Shown: positions 35,361-44,557 of the stretch, piece by piece
How the letters are laid out: each line of letters opens with the position of its first letter
Position numbering within the stretch: position 1 is the first letter of the stretch
DNA from: Leisingera methylohalidivorans DSM 14336
Lineage (GTDB): Bacteria > Pseudomonadota > Alphaproteobacteria > Rhodobacterales > Rhodobacteraceae
DNA: 64,000 nucleotides
Reading direction: 5' to 3'
NCBI RefSeq assembly: GCF_000511355.1
Contig: NC_023135.1
Coordinates: 2,754,371 to 2,818,370, forward strand
The notes under the pieces: generated by a model
Database searches by the model: none
What the model was told of the DNA's origin: nothing
Seen by the model: only the letters and a program-made list of their open reading frames with translations
Program-made: the position numbers and the translations under genes

Positions 35361-35513
35361 CGCCTGCACCCCGGCCTGCGCTGCCGCATAGGCCAGCCCG
35401 CGTCCCTGGTTCGCGGTGGAAAAGCCCACCCCCCCCGCCGCGCGCTGTTCGCCGGTAAGCGGTAATACCGCATTTGCGGCGCCGCGCAGCTTGAAGCTGC
35501 CGGTGATCTGAGA
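35361..35513 (-). pseudogene. eutB: eutB fragment (threonine-dehydratase-like)
   Basis: About 50 codons match the PLP-lysine region of serine/threonine dehydratase-type EutB (ITGSFKLRGAANAVLPLT, then a degraded GFSTANQGRGLAYAA where STGNHGRAL is usual). All other parts of the ~330-residue protein are gone. It joins uehC sequence on one side and eutC sequence on the other without breaking the frame. Confidence 0.75.
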
Positions 35514-36274
35514 GCTTTCCAGGTCGCGCAGGAACAGCGCAATCTGCGGGAAGAAGATCGGTGCCACGGAAACCCCCAACAGCATTGGGATGGTCACCGG
35601 GAACCCCATCGGCCACAGCGCCGCGCGCTTGGCCGCCAGCCGCTCCACCCAGTTCGCTTTGGGCTCGGCGGGCAGGCTGTTGCACGCCGCATAGACATAG
35701 GTTGAAGCCTTAAGCAGCAGCAGGATCAGCAGCCCCGGCCCGATGCCTCCAATGAACAGTTCGGCAATCGATATGCTGGAGACCACGCCGCAGATGATCA
35801 TGCCAATAGAGAGCGGGATCAGAAAAGTGATACCGCTGGCGATGACGATCAGCGCCAGCAAAAAACAGTCTTCGTAACCGGCCTGCAGTATTTGCGGCCG
35901 CAGCGAAGAGCCAATCGCAACCACCGAGGCCTGGGCCGGACCCGGCACTGCTCCGAACATGGTGCATGCGGCAGCGGTTGAGATCGCCAGCCCGCCACGG
36001 ATGTGGCGGACAGAGGCCATCACCACATTGGTCAGCTGCCCCGCCAACTGATCGCGGGTCATGATGCCGGCGGTAAAGATAGGCATCGGCACCGGCGAGG
36101 CCAGGCGGATGCCCGGCGGCGTCTGCTGACCATGGTCTCGGTGCGGGCCAGATCGCCGGACGGCATCAAAAATCCGGCGATCGCGCCGGCAATCAGCGGG
36201 GCCTTCATTGGAAAGCCCATCAGCAACAGGACAATCATTGTCAGGAAACTTGCTACAGTCACGGACAAGCCCAA
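35514..36274 (-). pseudogene. uehC: uehC remnant (TRAP transporter large permease)
   Basis: The start at 36274 (MGLSVTVASFLTMIVLLLMG) matches the DctM-type ectoine permease. One base is missing near 36122 after ARTETMV. Homology continues in the next frame (IFTAGIMTRDQLAG, ISTAAACTMFGAVPG, SIAELFIGGIGPGLL, RAALWPMGFPV) to near 35590. There a large internal part is absent and a probable permease C-terminus (FFPQIALFL) follows, before the eutB fragment. About half of the normal ~430 residues remain, with many non-conservative substitutions. Confidence 0.8.
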
Positions 36275-36405
36275 GGATTTCGATTTCTTTCACGTTCCCG
36301 TAGCCTGCTTGCACTGGGTCGATAGGCAGATGCGGGAAGTGCCCAGGTTGCGCACCGCGGCCAGCAGGTGCAGCACGCCGGTCATTGCGAAGCGGACTAG
36401 GTACC
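36275..36405 (-). pseudogene. possible uehB tail (TRAP small permease)
   Basis: A short minus-strand stretch translates as MTGVLHLLAAVRNLG, like the last helix of a DctQ-type small permease, in the position where uehB should precede uehC. Nothing else of the gene is recognisable between 36275 and the uehA stop at 36540. The call rests on position and a short match only. Confidence 0.35.
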
Positions 36406-36539
36406 CAGAGCAGAATGCCCCTAACCAGAATCTGCAAGGCGGGCTGCACTGACTCGCGTGTTAGAGGCATTCCGTTCCCCTCAGGCCCCAAAGCCGCTGG
36501 GCAGGCAGGACCCGCTGAGCAATGTTTGCAGGCCGTGCG

Positions 36540-37557
36540 TCATTTGGCGGTAGCCGCCAAGTCTGTCGTCATCTGCGCCTGAATCGCTGCAGCTCTGTCG
36601 CCGCTCCTCTCAATGATTTGCTTTCGACCTCCAACCGCCGCCGTTTTGAAGCAACTGCGTTGCTCGTCGTTCAACACAGTCACCTGCATCTCCGGCTTCA
36701 TTCCTATATTCATGGCTAGCGCACTCTCCCCCGCTTCCTGCAGGTAAACCACGGTGTGGGCATAGGCCGGCAGCGCCGCCTTCTGCGCCAACTTCTGGCC
36801 CTCAGGGCTCGGGCCGCCATGGAAGCCCTTTTTTGCCATCAGCGTGGTGGTTGAATTGTTGCGGCCGACATAGGAGATGCAGTCGGTGACCTCATAGATC
36901 TTGGTCGAGAAGCGGAAGAACGCCGGGCTCTCCTGCCCCTGGATCACATTGGTTTTCAGCCCGCCGCAAACCTCGCCCCAAGGCAGCGGAGACGGGGTAG
37001 CGCCAAAGGCCTTGTAGCTTTCGACCAGCAGCGGGTTAATCATAGCCCCGTACTTGACCTCGCCCCGATCGGCGCAGGCGGTGACCGGCGTCTCGGCCTT
37101 CATCGCCAATTCACCCTTGGGGAACATGTTCAGCAGCTCCAGCCCCTGATCGGTAAAAAGCGGTTTGAATATGCAATTTGGTCGCTTTGCTCTCCTTGTA
37201 GAAGCGCACTGGGTTATCCTGATCGGTCGGCAGCAGATACGGCACAAAAAACACTTGGGCCTCGGGGATCGGCGAGCTGGTGAAGCCCGGCGACTCCTCC
37301 ACGAACCGAGGGATGCCATCCAGGGTCCGCTCCATGATGCCGGCCGGTGCGCCCAAAGTGCCATAAGGGAACAGCTGGATCTCGTGATCCGCGTTTGCCT
37401 TAATCTCTGGCTTAAATGTCCGCGCATAGACGCCCTGAACTTCGGTTATTGCTTCCGCAAAGGTATAGCGCCAAGTGGCGGCCTGCGTGGCGCCGCCCGT
37501 CAGCGCAATCCCCGCTGCCGCTAGGGCCGCGGAGGTGACTTTGACAGTTTTAGCCAT
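36540..37557 (-). pseudogene. uehA: uehA, ectoine TRAP binding protein, frameshifted
   Basis: The 5' part (start 37557, signal peptide MAKTVKVTSAALAAAGIALT) reads as the ectoine-binding protein (TWRYTFAEAITEVQGVYA, HEIQLFPYGTLG, EAQVFFVPYLLPTDQD) until FYKESKA, near 37185. There a net one-base shift moves homology to another frame. It continues IFKPLFTDQGLELLNMFPKG, PSPLPWGEVCGGLKTNVIQG and MQVTVLNDEQRSCFK, to the stop at 36540. Scattered replacements of conserved positions suggest a long time without selection. UehA normally captures ectoine and hydroxyectoine in the periplasm. Confidence 0.85.
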
Positions 37558-37652
37558 GGTTTCCTCCCAAGTCCCCTTGGTGCCTGAGCACCGTTTCGTC
37601 AGGCCTGAAAGGAATTGTACTGCATGTCAATTTTTTTATTGTTGCAGGACAA

Positions 37653-39047
37653 TCAGTATATAAAGGACGCACCCCCCTCCGGCGGGCGGCCCAGCATGCC
37701 GGCAATCAGCTCCAACGCCTGCCTGAATCGATCCAGATCCTGAATACTGCCGAGCGACAGACGCACCGCATTCGGCGGCGGTGTCTTTGGGGTCAGGAAC
37801 GGCGCGTCCGGCGCCACCGCGACTTTCAGCTCACGCGCGTAAGAAACGAAACTGCCGGTGCTCCAGCCCTTGGGGAGCGGCAGCCATAGATGCAATGCCG
37901 AAGGGTGGCCTTGCCAGTGCCAGTCTTTCAGCACCTCTGCGGCGATAGCATAGCGCTCCGCCAGCGCGCGCCGCTGCCACTGCGCCAGCTCCAGCGCGGT
38001 GCCGTCCTGCACCCAGCGGGTGGCCAGTTCGCACATCAGCGGCGTCGCCATCCAACCGAACACGACAATCCGCCCGGTCAATGCCGGCAGCAGATGCTCC
38101 GGCGCCGCCATGTAGCCTGCGCGCAGCCCCGACACAGTGCATTTGGTAAAAGTCGTCAAATAGATTGACCGCTCCGGTGCAAGAGCGGCAACCGGAATCG
38201 GGCGGCCCTCGGCAACCGGACCGAATGCATCGTTTTCGATGATGTGCAGATCATGTTTGCGGGCGATCCCCACCAGCGCACGGCGGCGGTCTTCAGGCAT
38301 CATTCCCGCCGTCGTGTTAGCCAAAGACGGTAGCAAAAACAGAACCTTAGGGTTGCCTCCCTTGCAAACCCGCTCAAGCGCATCCGGAAGGATACCATCC
38401 GCATCCACATCAACCCCTGCAAGGTTCAAGCCCAGATAGGAACACCCCGAAACCAGCAAATGGTGTGTGACCTTGTCTGACACCACGGTGTCGCCAGGCC
38501 GGGTCAGCGCCGATAGCGCCGCTGACATGCCGTGACTGACCCCATTGGTCATTATGATCCGCTCCGGCAGCACCTCCAAACCGCAATGCTGCAGCCACTG
38601 CGCTCCGGCGGCCCGGTGGGCGTCATGACCGATATTCGGGCGGCAGGACAGATAGTAGCTCGGATCCAACCCCTCCGGCAGGACCCTCAGCGCTTGCTCG
38701 AACCGTTCTGCGTGCTGCTGTGAAAATGCCGGGCGTGAAATCGACAGGTCGAAACCGCCGCCCCGCTCAGAGCTCAGCAGGAACGGCTGATCATTGGGCT
38801 TGTCAGGATCCAGAACGTAGCTGCCCCGGCCGACTTGGCCGTCAATCAGCTTTTGCCGCCGCAAACTTTCATATGCCTTGCTGACAGTGTGGACACTCAG
38901 CCCGAGATCATCGGCCATTTTGCGGTGGGTCGGCAACTGCGTCCCCTTCCTTAGCTTGCCGTCTGAGATTGCCCGTGCGATGGCCAGCGCAAGGCTCGCA
39001 TGCAGGGGGGAGGTCAAGGTAGAGGGATCAGGACGCCAAATTGTCAT
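37653..39047 (-). CDS. enuR: EnuR, MocR-type regulator of ectoine utilisation
   Basis: This 464-residue MocR/PdxR-type regulator has an N-terminal GntR winged helix (residues ~15-75: PTHRKMADDLGLSVHTVSKA) and a C-terminal fold type I aminotransferase-like domain binding PLP. The PLP lysine is in TFTKCTVSGLRAGYM. EnuR represses ueh/eut genes until 2,4-diaminobutyrate derivatives react with the PLP. The start at 39047 (MTIWRPDP) matches the family; the open frame extends further upstream without a good site. It lies directly upstream of uehA, as in Ruegeria pomeroyi, and is intact. Confidence 0.88.
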   Translation of the reverse strand: MTIWRPDPSTLTSPLHASLALAIARAISDGKLRKGTQLPTHRKMADDLGLSVHTVSKAYESLRRQKLIDGQVGRGSYVLDPDKPNDQPFLLSSERGGGFDLSISRPAFSQQHAERFEQALRVLPEGLDPSYYLSCRPNIGHDAHRAAGAQWLQHCGLEVLPERIIMTNGVSHGMSAALSALTRPGDTVVSDKVTHHLLVSGCSYLGLNLAGVDVDADGILPDALERVCKGGNPKVLFLLPSLANTTAGMMPEDRRRALVGIARKHDLHIIENDAFGPVAEGRPIPVAALAPERSIYLTTFTKCTVSGLRAGYMAAPEHLLPALTGRIVVFGWMATPLMCELATRWVQDGTALELAQWQRRALAERYAIAAEVLKDWHWQGHPSALHLWLPLPKGWSTGSFVSYARELKVAVAPDAPFLTPKTPPPNAVRLSLGSIQDLDRFRQALELIAGMLGRPPEGGASFIY

Positions 39048-39352
39048 GCAACATTTTACGATTCCCAGCAGCAGGTTCGCAATACAATTTCCGTCCAGCT
39101 GTTTTCCAAATCCCCAGCAATGACCCACCTGCTGGCTATGCCGGACATTGATCCACCTGAGCAGCGCAGCCGGGGCGTTTCACCGGCCAAAACAATCCGC
39201 TATGCGCAGCCTCAGAAATCACCAAGTCCGCACGCGGTTTCGCAATTGACAAATTCGGCCGCCTTTTGAGCCAATGATCCGTTCCCCCACCCCAGTCAGA
39301 GCACACTTGCAGTCCCAAAAGGCTGGACATCAGGAATACAGACGCGGGCCGG
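39048..39352. other. intergenic region between enuR and the sugar cassette
   Basis: About 300 bases upstream of enuR and downstream of the DegT aminotransferase gene. It must contain the enuR promoter. I see no gene, repeat or obvious terminator in it. Confidence 0.4.
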
Positions 39353-40450
39353 TCACGCCAGTTTCAGCACCTGCTCGATTACATATTCGGTCTGCGATAC
39401 AGTCTGAGCAGGACCGATCGGCAGGCTGATCACTTCCGCAGCCAATGTCTCAGAAACAGGGAACGCGCCCTTGGTATAGCCAAGCCCGGTATAGGCCTTC
39501 TGCAGATGCGGCGGTTTGGGGTAGTGAATGACGGTGCTGACCCCAGCCGCTTCCAGCCGGGCACGGAAAGCATCCCGGTCCGGGTGGCGCGCCACAAAGA
39601 GATGCCACACCGGGCTCGCCCATTGCGGAACCACCGGCAGCACCAAGCCGGACGCGGACAGCGCCTCCAGATAACGGGCGGCAATTGCCTGACGGCGGGC
39701 ATTCCAAGCATCGAGCACTTGCAGCTTCACCTGCAGTGCTGCCGCCTGGATCGGATCCAGGCGGCTGTTCTGGCCGGCCAGTTCATGCTCGTATTTAACC
39801 GCCGAGCCATAGTTCCGCAGCATCGAGACCCGTGCCGCCAGCTCCGGCGAGGTGCTGGTGAAACCGCCGCCATCGCCCAACGCACCCAGATTTTTACCCG
39901 GGTAAAAGCTCCAGCACGCGGCCTCGCCAAAGCTGCCGATCCGCTTGCCTTTGTATTTGGCTCCATGCGCTTGGGCAGCGTCTTCCAGCAGGTGCAACCC
40001 GTGCTGACCGGCCAGTTCCATCAGCGGATCCATGTCAGCAGGCTGGCCATATAGGTGGACCGGGATGATGGCCTTGGTGCGGGACGTTATGGCGGCGGCC
40101 ACCGCATCCGGGTCGACATTGTGGGTGGCCTCCAGCGGCTCCACCGGAACGATGGCGGCACCGCAATAGCTGACTGCCAGCCAGGTTGCGATATAGGTAT
40201 TTGCGGGCACAATGACTTCGTCCCCCGAACCGATGTCCATCGCCTTCAACGCCAGGATCAGCGCGTCCAGCCCGTTGCCAGTGCCCAAGCAGTGAGGAGC
40301 ACCGGTGTAGCGGGCAAATCCGGTCTCAAACGCTTCAACCTCAGGGCCCAGAATGAAGTACCCGGACCGCGCAACCCGCAGCACAGCTGCCTCCAGCTGG
40401 TCCTGAATTTCGGCATGGGCGCCAGCGATATCGAGGAACGGGACTCTCAC
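39353..40450 (-). CDS. DegT/DnrJ/EryC1/StrS sugar aminotransferase
   Basis: This 365-residue PLP enzyme is of the nucleotide-sugar aminotransferase family. The cofactor lysine is in FYPGKNLGALGDGG and substrate-loop motifs include GTGNGLDAL and EDAAQAHGAKYKG. Its start overlaps the stop of the FdtA-like gene (ATGA). Together they fit FdtA/FdtB or QdtA/QdtB, which make dTDP-3-amino-3,6-dideoxyhexoses by 3,4-ketoisomerisation and transamination at C3. Confidence 0.88.
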   Translation of the reverse strand: MRVPFLDIAGAHAEIQDQLEAAVLRVARSGYFILGPEVEAFETGFARYTGAPHCLGTGNGLDALILALKAMDIGSGDEVIVPANTYIATWLAVSYCGAAIVPVEPLEATHNVDPDAVAAAITSRTKAIIPVHLYGQPADMDPLMELAGQHGLHLLEDAAQAHGAKYKGKRIGSFGEAACWSFYPGKNLGALGDGGGFTSTSPELAARVSMLRNYGSAVKYEHELAGQNSRLDPIQAAALQVKLQVLDAWNARRQAIAARYLEALSASGLVLPVVPQWASPVWHLFVARHPDRDAFRARLEAAGVSTVIHYPKPPHLQKAYTGLGYTKGAFPVSETLAAEVISLPIGPAQTVSQTEYVIEQVLKLA

Positions 40451-40899
40451 ACTGCACCTGCCGCATTTTTGAATTCATCATAGTCGCGGATGTAGTCCGC
40501 CTCGTCATAAACTTCGGATGTCAGCACCATGCAGACCGCCCCCGAAGAGAAGTTGTCCAGATAGCGCCACATCATCGGGCAGACATACAGTCCGTAATAG
40601 GAGCGGTTCAGATGGAAACGCTTGGTCGCGAAGCCGTCATCCAGCAGAATGTCGAAGCTGCCCGACATGCAGATAATAAACTGATGCAGCGCCTTATGCG
40701 CGTGCTCGCCCCGGTCAGCCCCGCCCGGAACATCGTAGAGATAGTACACCCGCTTGATATCAAAGGGAATATGGTTGCCGCCTTCAACAAAAGTCAGGTT
40801 GCCCCGCACGTCTGTTATTTTGGGCAAGTCAATGATTTTGCAGTCAGTCAGAGGCACGGAAACCGCCTTCGCATTTGAATGTCCCTTGTGTATATGCAT
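40447..40899 (-). CDS. FdtA/QdtA-like dTDP-sugar 3,4-ketoisomerase (WxcM-like cupin)
   Basis: This 150-residue cupin starts at 40899 (MHIHKGHSNAKAV). Family hallmarks are DVRGNLTFVEGGNHIPFDIK, RVYYLYDVPGG, RGEHAHKALHQ with the catalytic histidines, LLDDGF and the C-terminal EVYDEADYIRDYDEF. It would isomerise dTDP-4-keto-6-deoxyglucose to the 3-keto form. It is co-transcribed with the DegT gene and diverges from the acyltransferase gene across 67 bases. Confidence 0.9.
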   Translation of the reverse strand: MHIHKGHSNAKAVSVPLTDCKIIDLPKITDVRGNLTFVEGGNHIPFDIKRVYYLYDVPGGADRGEHAHKALHQFIICMSGSFDILLDDGFATKRFHLNRSYYGLYVCPMMWRYLDNFSSGAVCMVLTSEVYDEADYIRDYDEFKNAAGAV

Positions 40900-40966
40900 A
40901 TCTGAACCGGACCAGCAAGCAGCGCCGGCCGCCAGGGCCGCCTCAATCAAGGACAACGTCCCTCCC

Positions 40967-41641
40967 ATGAGCAAAAAGCTACTGATCATCGGTGCGGGTG
41001 AATTCGCCGACATCGCTTATGAGTATTTCACCGTCGACAGCGACTATGAGGTCGCGGGCTTTGCGGTGGAGGCAGAGTTTCTGACCGAGGAAGAGAAATT
41101 CGGCCTGCCCGTGGTGGCGCTGGAAACCGTGGAAACCGTGTTCCCCGCCTCTGAGGTTGAGGCGCATGTGGCCGTGACCTCGACCAAACTGAACCGGATC
41201 CGCGCACGGCTGATCGAAATTGCCCGCAGCAAGGGCTACACGCTAGCCAATTTCATCAGCCCGCATGCTATGGTTTGGCGCACGGCAGAACTGGGCGACA
41301 ATGTTTTCATATTTGAAAACAACGTGGTGCAGCACGGGGTCAAGATTGAAAGCGGCTGCGTGCTGTGGTCGGGCAACCATATCGGCCATCAGACCCGGAT
41401 CCGCGAGCACTGTTTCCTGGCGTCGCATGTGGTGGTCTCGGGCTACTGCGATATCGGTGCGCGCAGCTTTGTCGGGGTCAATGCCACCTTTGCTGACAAT
41501 GTGAAAATCGGCGAGGACTGCTTTGTCGGCATGGCCGCTGCCGTGAACAAGAGCTTTGACACCCCGGGCCAGATTCTGAACGGCAATCCGGCAGAGGCTG
41601 CAAAAGTCTCCTCCTACCGTTATTTCCGGATCAAACAGTAA
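40967..41641 (+). CDS. NeuD-like sugar O/N-acyltransferase (left-handed beta-helix)
   Basis: This 224-residue protein has an N-terminal Rossmann-like PglD_N segment (LLIIGAGEFADIAYEYF). Hexapeptide repeats follow from residue ~95 (FIFENNVVQHGVKIESGCVL, IGHQTRIREHCFLASHVVVS). It probably acylates the amino sugar made by the divergent FdtA/DegT pair, or another glycan group. It heads a four-gene plus-strand run with one- to three-base gaps to the next two genes. Confidence 0.85.
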   Translation: MSKKLLIIGAGEFADIAYEYFTVDSDYEVAGFAVEAEFLTEEEKFGLPVVALETVETVFPASEVEAHVAVTSTKLNRIRARLIEIARSKGYTLANFISPHAMVWRTAELGDNVFIFENNVVQHGVKIESGCVLWSGNHIGHQTRIREHCFLASHVVVSGYCDIGARSFVGVNATFADNVKIGEDCFVGMAAAVNKSFDTPGQILNGNPAEAAKVSSYRYFRIKQ

Positions 41642-41642
41642 G

Positions 41643-42569
41643 ATGGGCTGGGTCAAGAAAGGGCTGGTATTTGCCCCGGATGGAAGCCATGACTGGGCCA
41701 GGCATTCCTTCATGACGCCTTGCCCCTGGCAGCGGGACGAGGACACCATCCGTCTGTTCGGCGGGATGCGGGATGATCGGGGGATCAGCCGGATCGGCTG
41801 GGTCGACGTCGATGCCTCCGACCCGCTGCAGGTCAAGGCTGTTTCCGCCAAGCCCGCGATCGGGTTGGGAACGCCGGGCATGTTCGATGACAACGGCATG
41901 ATCCTAGGCGATGTTCTGGAAGTCGCAGAGGATGAGCTGCGGCTGTACTATGTCGGGTTTCAACTGGTGGAAAAAGCCAAATTCCTGGCTTTCAGCGGCC
42001 TGGCCGTGAGCCGCGACCGGGGCAACAGTTTCAAGCGGGTGCAGCAGACTCCGGTCATCGACCGCTGCCCCGAGGGCGCCTTTATCGGCGCCCTGCATTC
42101 CATTGCAGCGCTACCTGATGGCACATACCGGGCCTGGATCTCCCGCGGATTCGGCTGGCAAGACATTGGCGGCCGACTGTTTCCACAATACGATTGCTGG
42201 ACCCTGACCAGCAAAGACGGCATACGCTTTGACAATGCCTCGGCGCAGCGGATCATCGCCCCTGCCCCGGAGGAATACCGCATCGGCCGTCCGCGGGCGA
42301 ACCAGCTTGCAGACGGATCATGGGAATTGCGCGCAACCTCCGACACACTGTCAAAGCAGTATGCCAGCTTCCGTTTCACCTCTCCTGACGGGGTGAGCTT
42401 TACTCGGACTGGCGACGAGGAACTGCCGCGCGGCGGAACGGATGCCTGGGACGGCGAGATGACCTGCTACCCGGCGCGGATCGATACGGAGCAGGGCCGG
42501 AGCTATTTGTTCTACAACGGCAATGACATGGGCGCCACCGGTGTGGGCGTCGCCGTCCTTGAGGATTGA
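41643..42569 (+). CDS. predicted five-bladed beta-propeller, glycosidase-like protein
   Basis: This 308-residue protein has no signal peptide. The recurring pattern of short aromatic/Asp strands (DTIRLFGGMRDDRGISRIGW, LRLYYVGFQLVEKAKFLAFS, YLFYNGNDMG) resembles GH43/GH32-like propellers found in glycan gene clusters. Catalytic residues cannot be assigned by eye. Its place, one base after the acyltransferase gene, suggests a role in surface glycan assembly or trimming in the cytoplasm. Confidence 0.6.
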   Translation: MGWVKKGLVFAPDGSHDWARHSFMTPCPWQRDEDTIRLFGGMRDDRGISRIGWVDVDASDPLQVKAVSAKPAIGLGTPGMFDDNGMILGDVLEVAEDELRLYYVGFQLVEKAKFLAFSGLAVSRDRGNSFKRVQQTPVIDRCPEGAFIGALHSIAALPDGTYRAWISRGFGWQDIGGRLFPQYDCWTLTSKDGIRFDNASAQRIIAPAPEEYRIGRPRANQLADGSWELRATSDTLSKQYASFRFTSPDGVSFTRTGDEELPRGGTDAWDGEMTCYPARIDTEQGRSYLFYNGNDMGATGVGVAVLED

Positions 42570-42572
42570 GTC

Positions 42573-43514
42573 GTGGCAATCGAGGTTCAGCGCTATGCAG
42601 CGGAAGACGCCTGCCAGTGGGATGACTTCCTGAAGGCGTCGAAAAACGGCACCTTCCTGTTTCAGCGCGGGTTCATGGACTACCACGCCGACCGGTTTCA
42701 GGATCATTCGCTGATGATCCATGAAGACGGCAAGCTGCTGGCCGTGATGCCCGCAAATGCCGATAGCAGCGTGCTGAACTCCCATGGCGGGCTGACCTAT
42801 GGCGGGGTGGTCTCCGGTGCGAAGATGAGTGCTGAACGCATGCTTGCTGTGTTCGACGCACTTGGCGTCTATCTGCGCGCCGCCGGGTTCACCGGAGTCA
42901 ACTACAAGGCGGTCCCCTATATCTACCACAGCCAGCCGGCCGATGAAGACATTTATGCCCTGTTCCGGCACGGTGCGCAGGCTGTGCGCACGGATGTGTC
43001 AGCCACCATCGCAGTACCCCGCCGCCTGCCCTTTGGCAGCGGTAAGAAGGACGGGCTGCGCAAGGCGCGCAAGGCCGGGCTGGAAATCCGTGAAAGCACC
43101 GATTGGAGCGCCTGCTGGACTCTGCTGACCCAGGTTTTGGACGACCGCCACAACGCGCGGCCGGTGCACAGCGAGGCGGAGATCCGACTGCTTGCGGCCC
43201 GTTTTCCTGACCAGATCCGCATGTTCGGCTCCTTTGACAACGATCGGATGATCGCCGCCGTAGTGGTTTTTGATTGCGGCCGGACTGTGCATGTTCAGTA
43301 TATTGCCGCATCGGAACAGGGCCGCTTGAAGGGTGGCGTCGACTTGATCGTTCACCACCTGCTGGACACCGTCTTCACCGGCAGTGCGTGGCTCGACTTT
43401 GGCATTTCAACCACCGATCAGGGACGGATATTGAATACGGGCCTAGCCAAGCAGAAAGAGATGTTCGGTGCCCGCAGCACGGTGTATCAGCAGTACCGCT
43501 GGCAGCTCACCTGA
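42573..43514 (+). CDS. GNAT/FemAB-like acyltransferase
   Basis: This 313-residue protein starts with GTG at 42573, three bases after the propeller gene. The layout fits the BioF2-like/FemAB double-GNAT fold: an N-terminal part with TFLFQRGFMDYHADRFQDHS and a C-terminal part with GGVDLIVHHLLDTVFTGS and DFGISTTDQGRILNTGL. Such proteins add amino acids or acyl groups to sugars in capsule, O-antigen or peptidoglycan clusters. The substrate is unknown. Confidence 0.75.
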   Translation: MAIEVQRYAAEDACQWDDFLKASKNGTFLFQRGFMDYHADRFQDHSLMIHEDGKLLAVMPANADSSVLNSHGGLTYGGVVSGAKMSAERMLAVFDALGVYLRAAGFTGVNYKAVPYIYHSQPADEDIYALFRHGAQAVRTDVSATIAVPRRLPFGSGKKDGLRKARKAGLEIRESTDWSACWTLLTQVLDDRHNARPVHSEAEIRLLAARFPDQIRMFGSFDNDRMIAAVVVFDCGRTVHVQYIAASEQGRLKGGVDLIVHHLLDTVFTGSAWLDFGISTTDQGRILNTGLAKQKEMFGARSTVYQQYRWQLT

Positions 43515-43577
43515 CAAATTTTCATGCCGTCCGGAACACTGCCCGAGGATGTGGCCGGCCGAATAAGAGGACATGCA

Positions 43578-44513
43578 ATGACACATGAACCCGCCGCCAG
43601 TTTCATCCTGCTGTCCTATTGCCAGGAAGACACTATCGCCGAGTCAGTGAAGTCTTTGCTGAACCAGAATTGCGAAGCTATTGAGATCATTATCTCAGAT
43701 GATGCCTCTCCAGACGGGACGTTTGAAAAGATCAAGCAGCTTGTTGACACCTATTCCGGCCCGCACCGGATCTTGGCCCGGCGGAACGAAACTAATATGG
43801 GCGTAAACCGCCATATCGAACATGCCATCGACCTCGCCACCGCCGACCTGATGATCTGGACCGCCGGCGACGACCGCAATTCCCCCAACCGGGCCCAGCG
43901 GGTTATCGACAGCCACCGGAAAACCGGCGCCAAACTGCTCTATTCAGATGCGGAAACCGTCGGCCCGCAGGGAGAGCCTGGCGAGGACGCCTACCGCCGC
44001 GCCCTGTTCTACAAGGACTTCCGCACCGAGGATGCGGCCACTGCGTTTTCGCTCTACCTGGGCGCAACTGCTGCTTGGCACAAGGACCTCTATCGCAAAT
44101 ACGGCGGCTTCCCCAAGGACCGGGCCTATGAGGATCTTATCCTCGGCTTCCGCGCCCTGCTGGAGGACGGCCTGCACTACATTCCCGAGAAGCTGGTGAT
44201 CTACAAAGAAGATGTCGGCATCTCAGCCCAGCTGACGAAGAAGATCAGCACTCTCTCCAATCAGGACCGCAGAACACGGATGCTGAAAGGGCAACTGGCC
44301 GTCTTGGAGCAGCGCCTTACGGATGCCAGAATATTCGGTCTGGCGGAAAATTCGCCGGTTGTCAGGAAGATGACGCAAGCCGCCGGCAAGATCGGCGCAC
44401 GACTGGATTTCTATGACGGTATCAGCGCCGTGCTGGCCAGCCAGGACTATGGCTGGGGGGCCAAGCTGCAGGGCATCGCCAGCGAAGGCATGCGCAGGCT
44501 GCGCAACAGGTGA
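43578..44513 (+). CDS. family 2 glycosyltransferase
   Basis: This 311-residue GT-A enzyme starts at 43578 (MTHEPAASFILLSYCQEDTI). The nucleotide-binding aspartates are in IIISDDASPDGT, a DxD-like motif appears in TAGDDRN, and the acceptor-region ED is in DRAYEDLILGFR. No membrane helix is present. It probably attaches the modified sugar made by the neighbouring genes to a lipid-linked or protein acceptor. It ends the plus-strand run. Confidence 0.88.
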   Translation: MTHEPAASFILLSYCQEDTIAESVKSLLNQNCEAIEIIISDDASPDGTFEKIKQLVDTYSGPHRILARRNETNMGVNRHIEHAIDLATADLMIWTAGDDRNSPNRAQRVIDSHRKTGAKLLYSDAETVGPQGEPGEDAYRRALFYKDFRTEDAATAFSLYLGATAAWHKDLYRKYGGFPKDRAYEDLILGFRALLEDGLHYIPEKLVIYKEDVGISAQLTKKISTLSNQDRRTRMLKGQLAVLEQRLTDARIFGLAENSPVVRKMTQAAGKIGARLDFYDGISAVLASQDYGWGAKLQGIASEGMRRLRNR

Positions 44514-44557
44514 CGGAGCAGACCCATAGCGCTGGCCAGCCTGCGGGCTGCAGATCG

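Noticed and set aside
34800..36491. A 563-codon novel fusion protein
   Set aside because: The first ~120 codons are out of frame with the real uehC start at 36274, and the rest is a composite of uehC, eutB and eutC fragments. It is recorded as pseudogenes.
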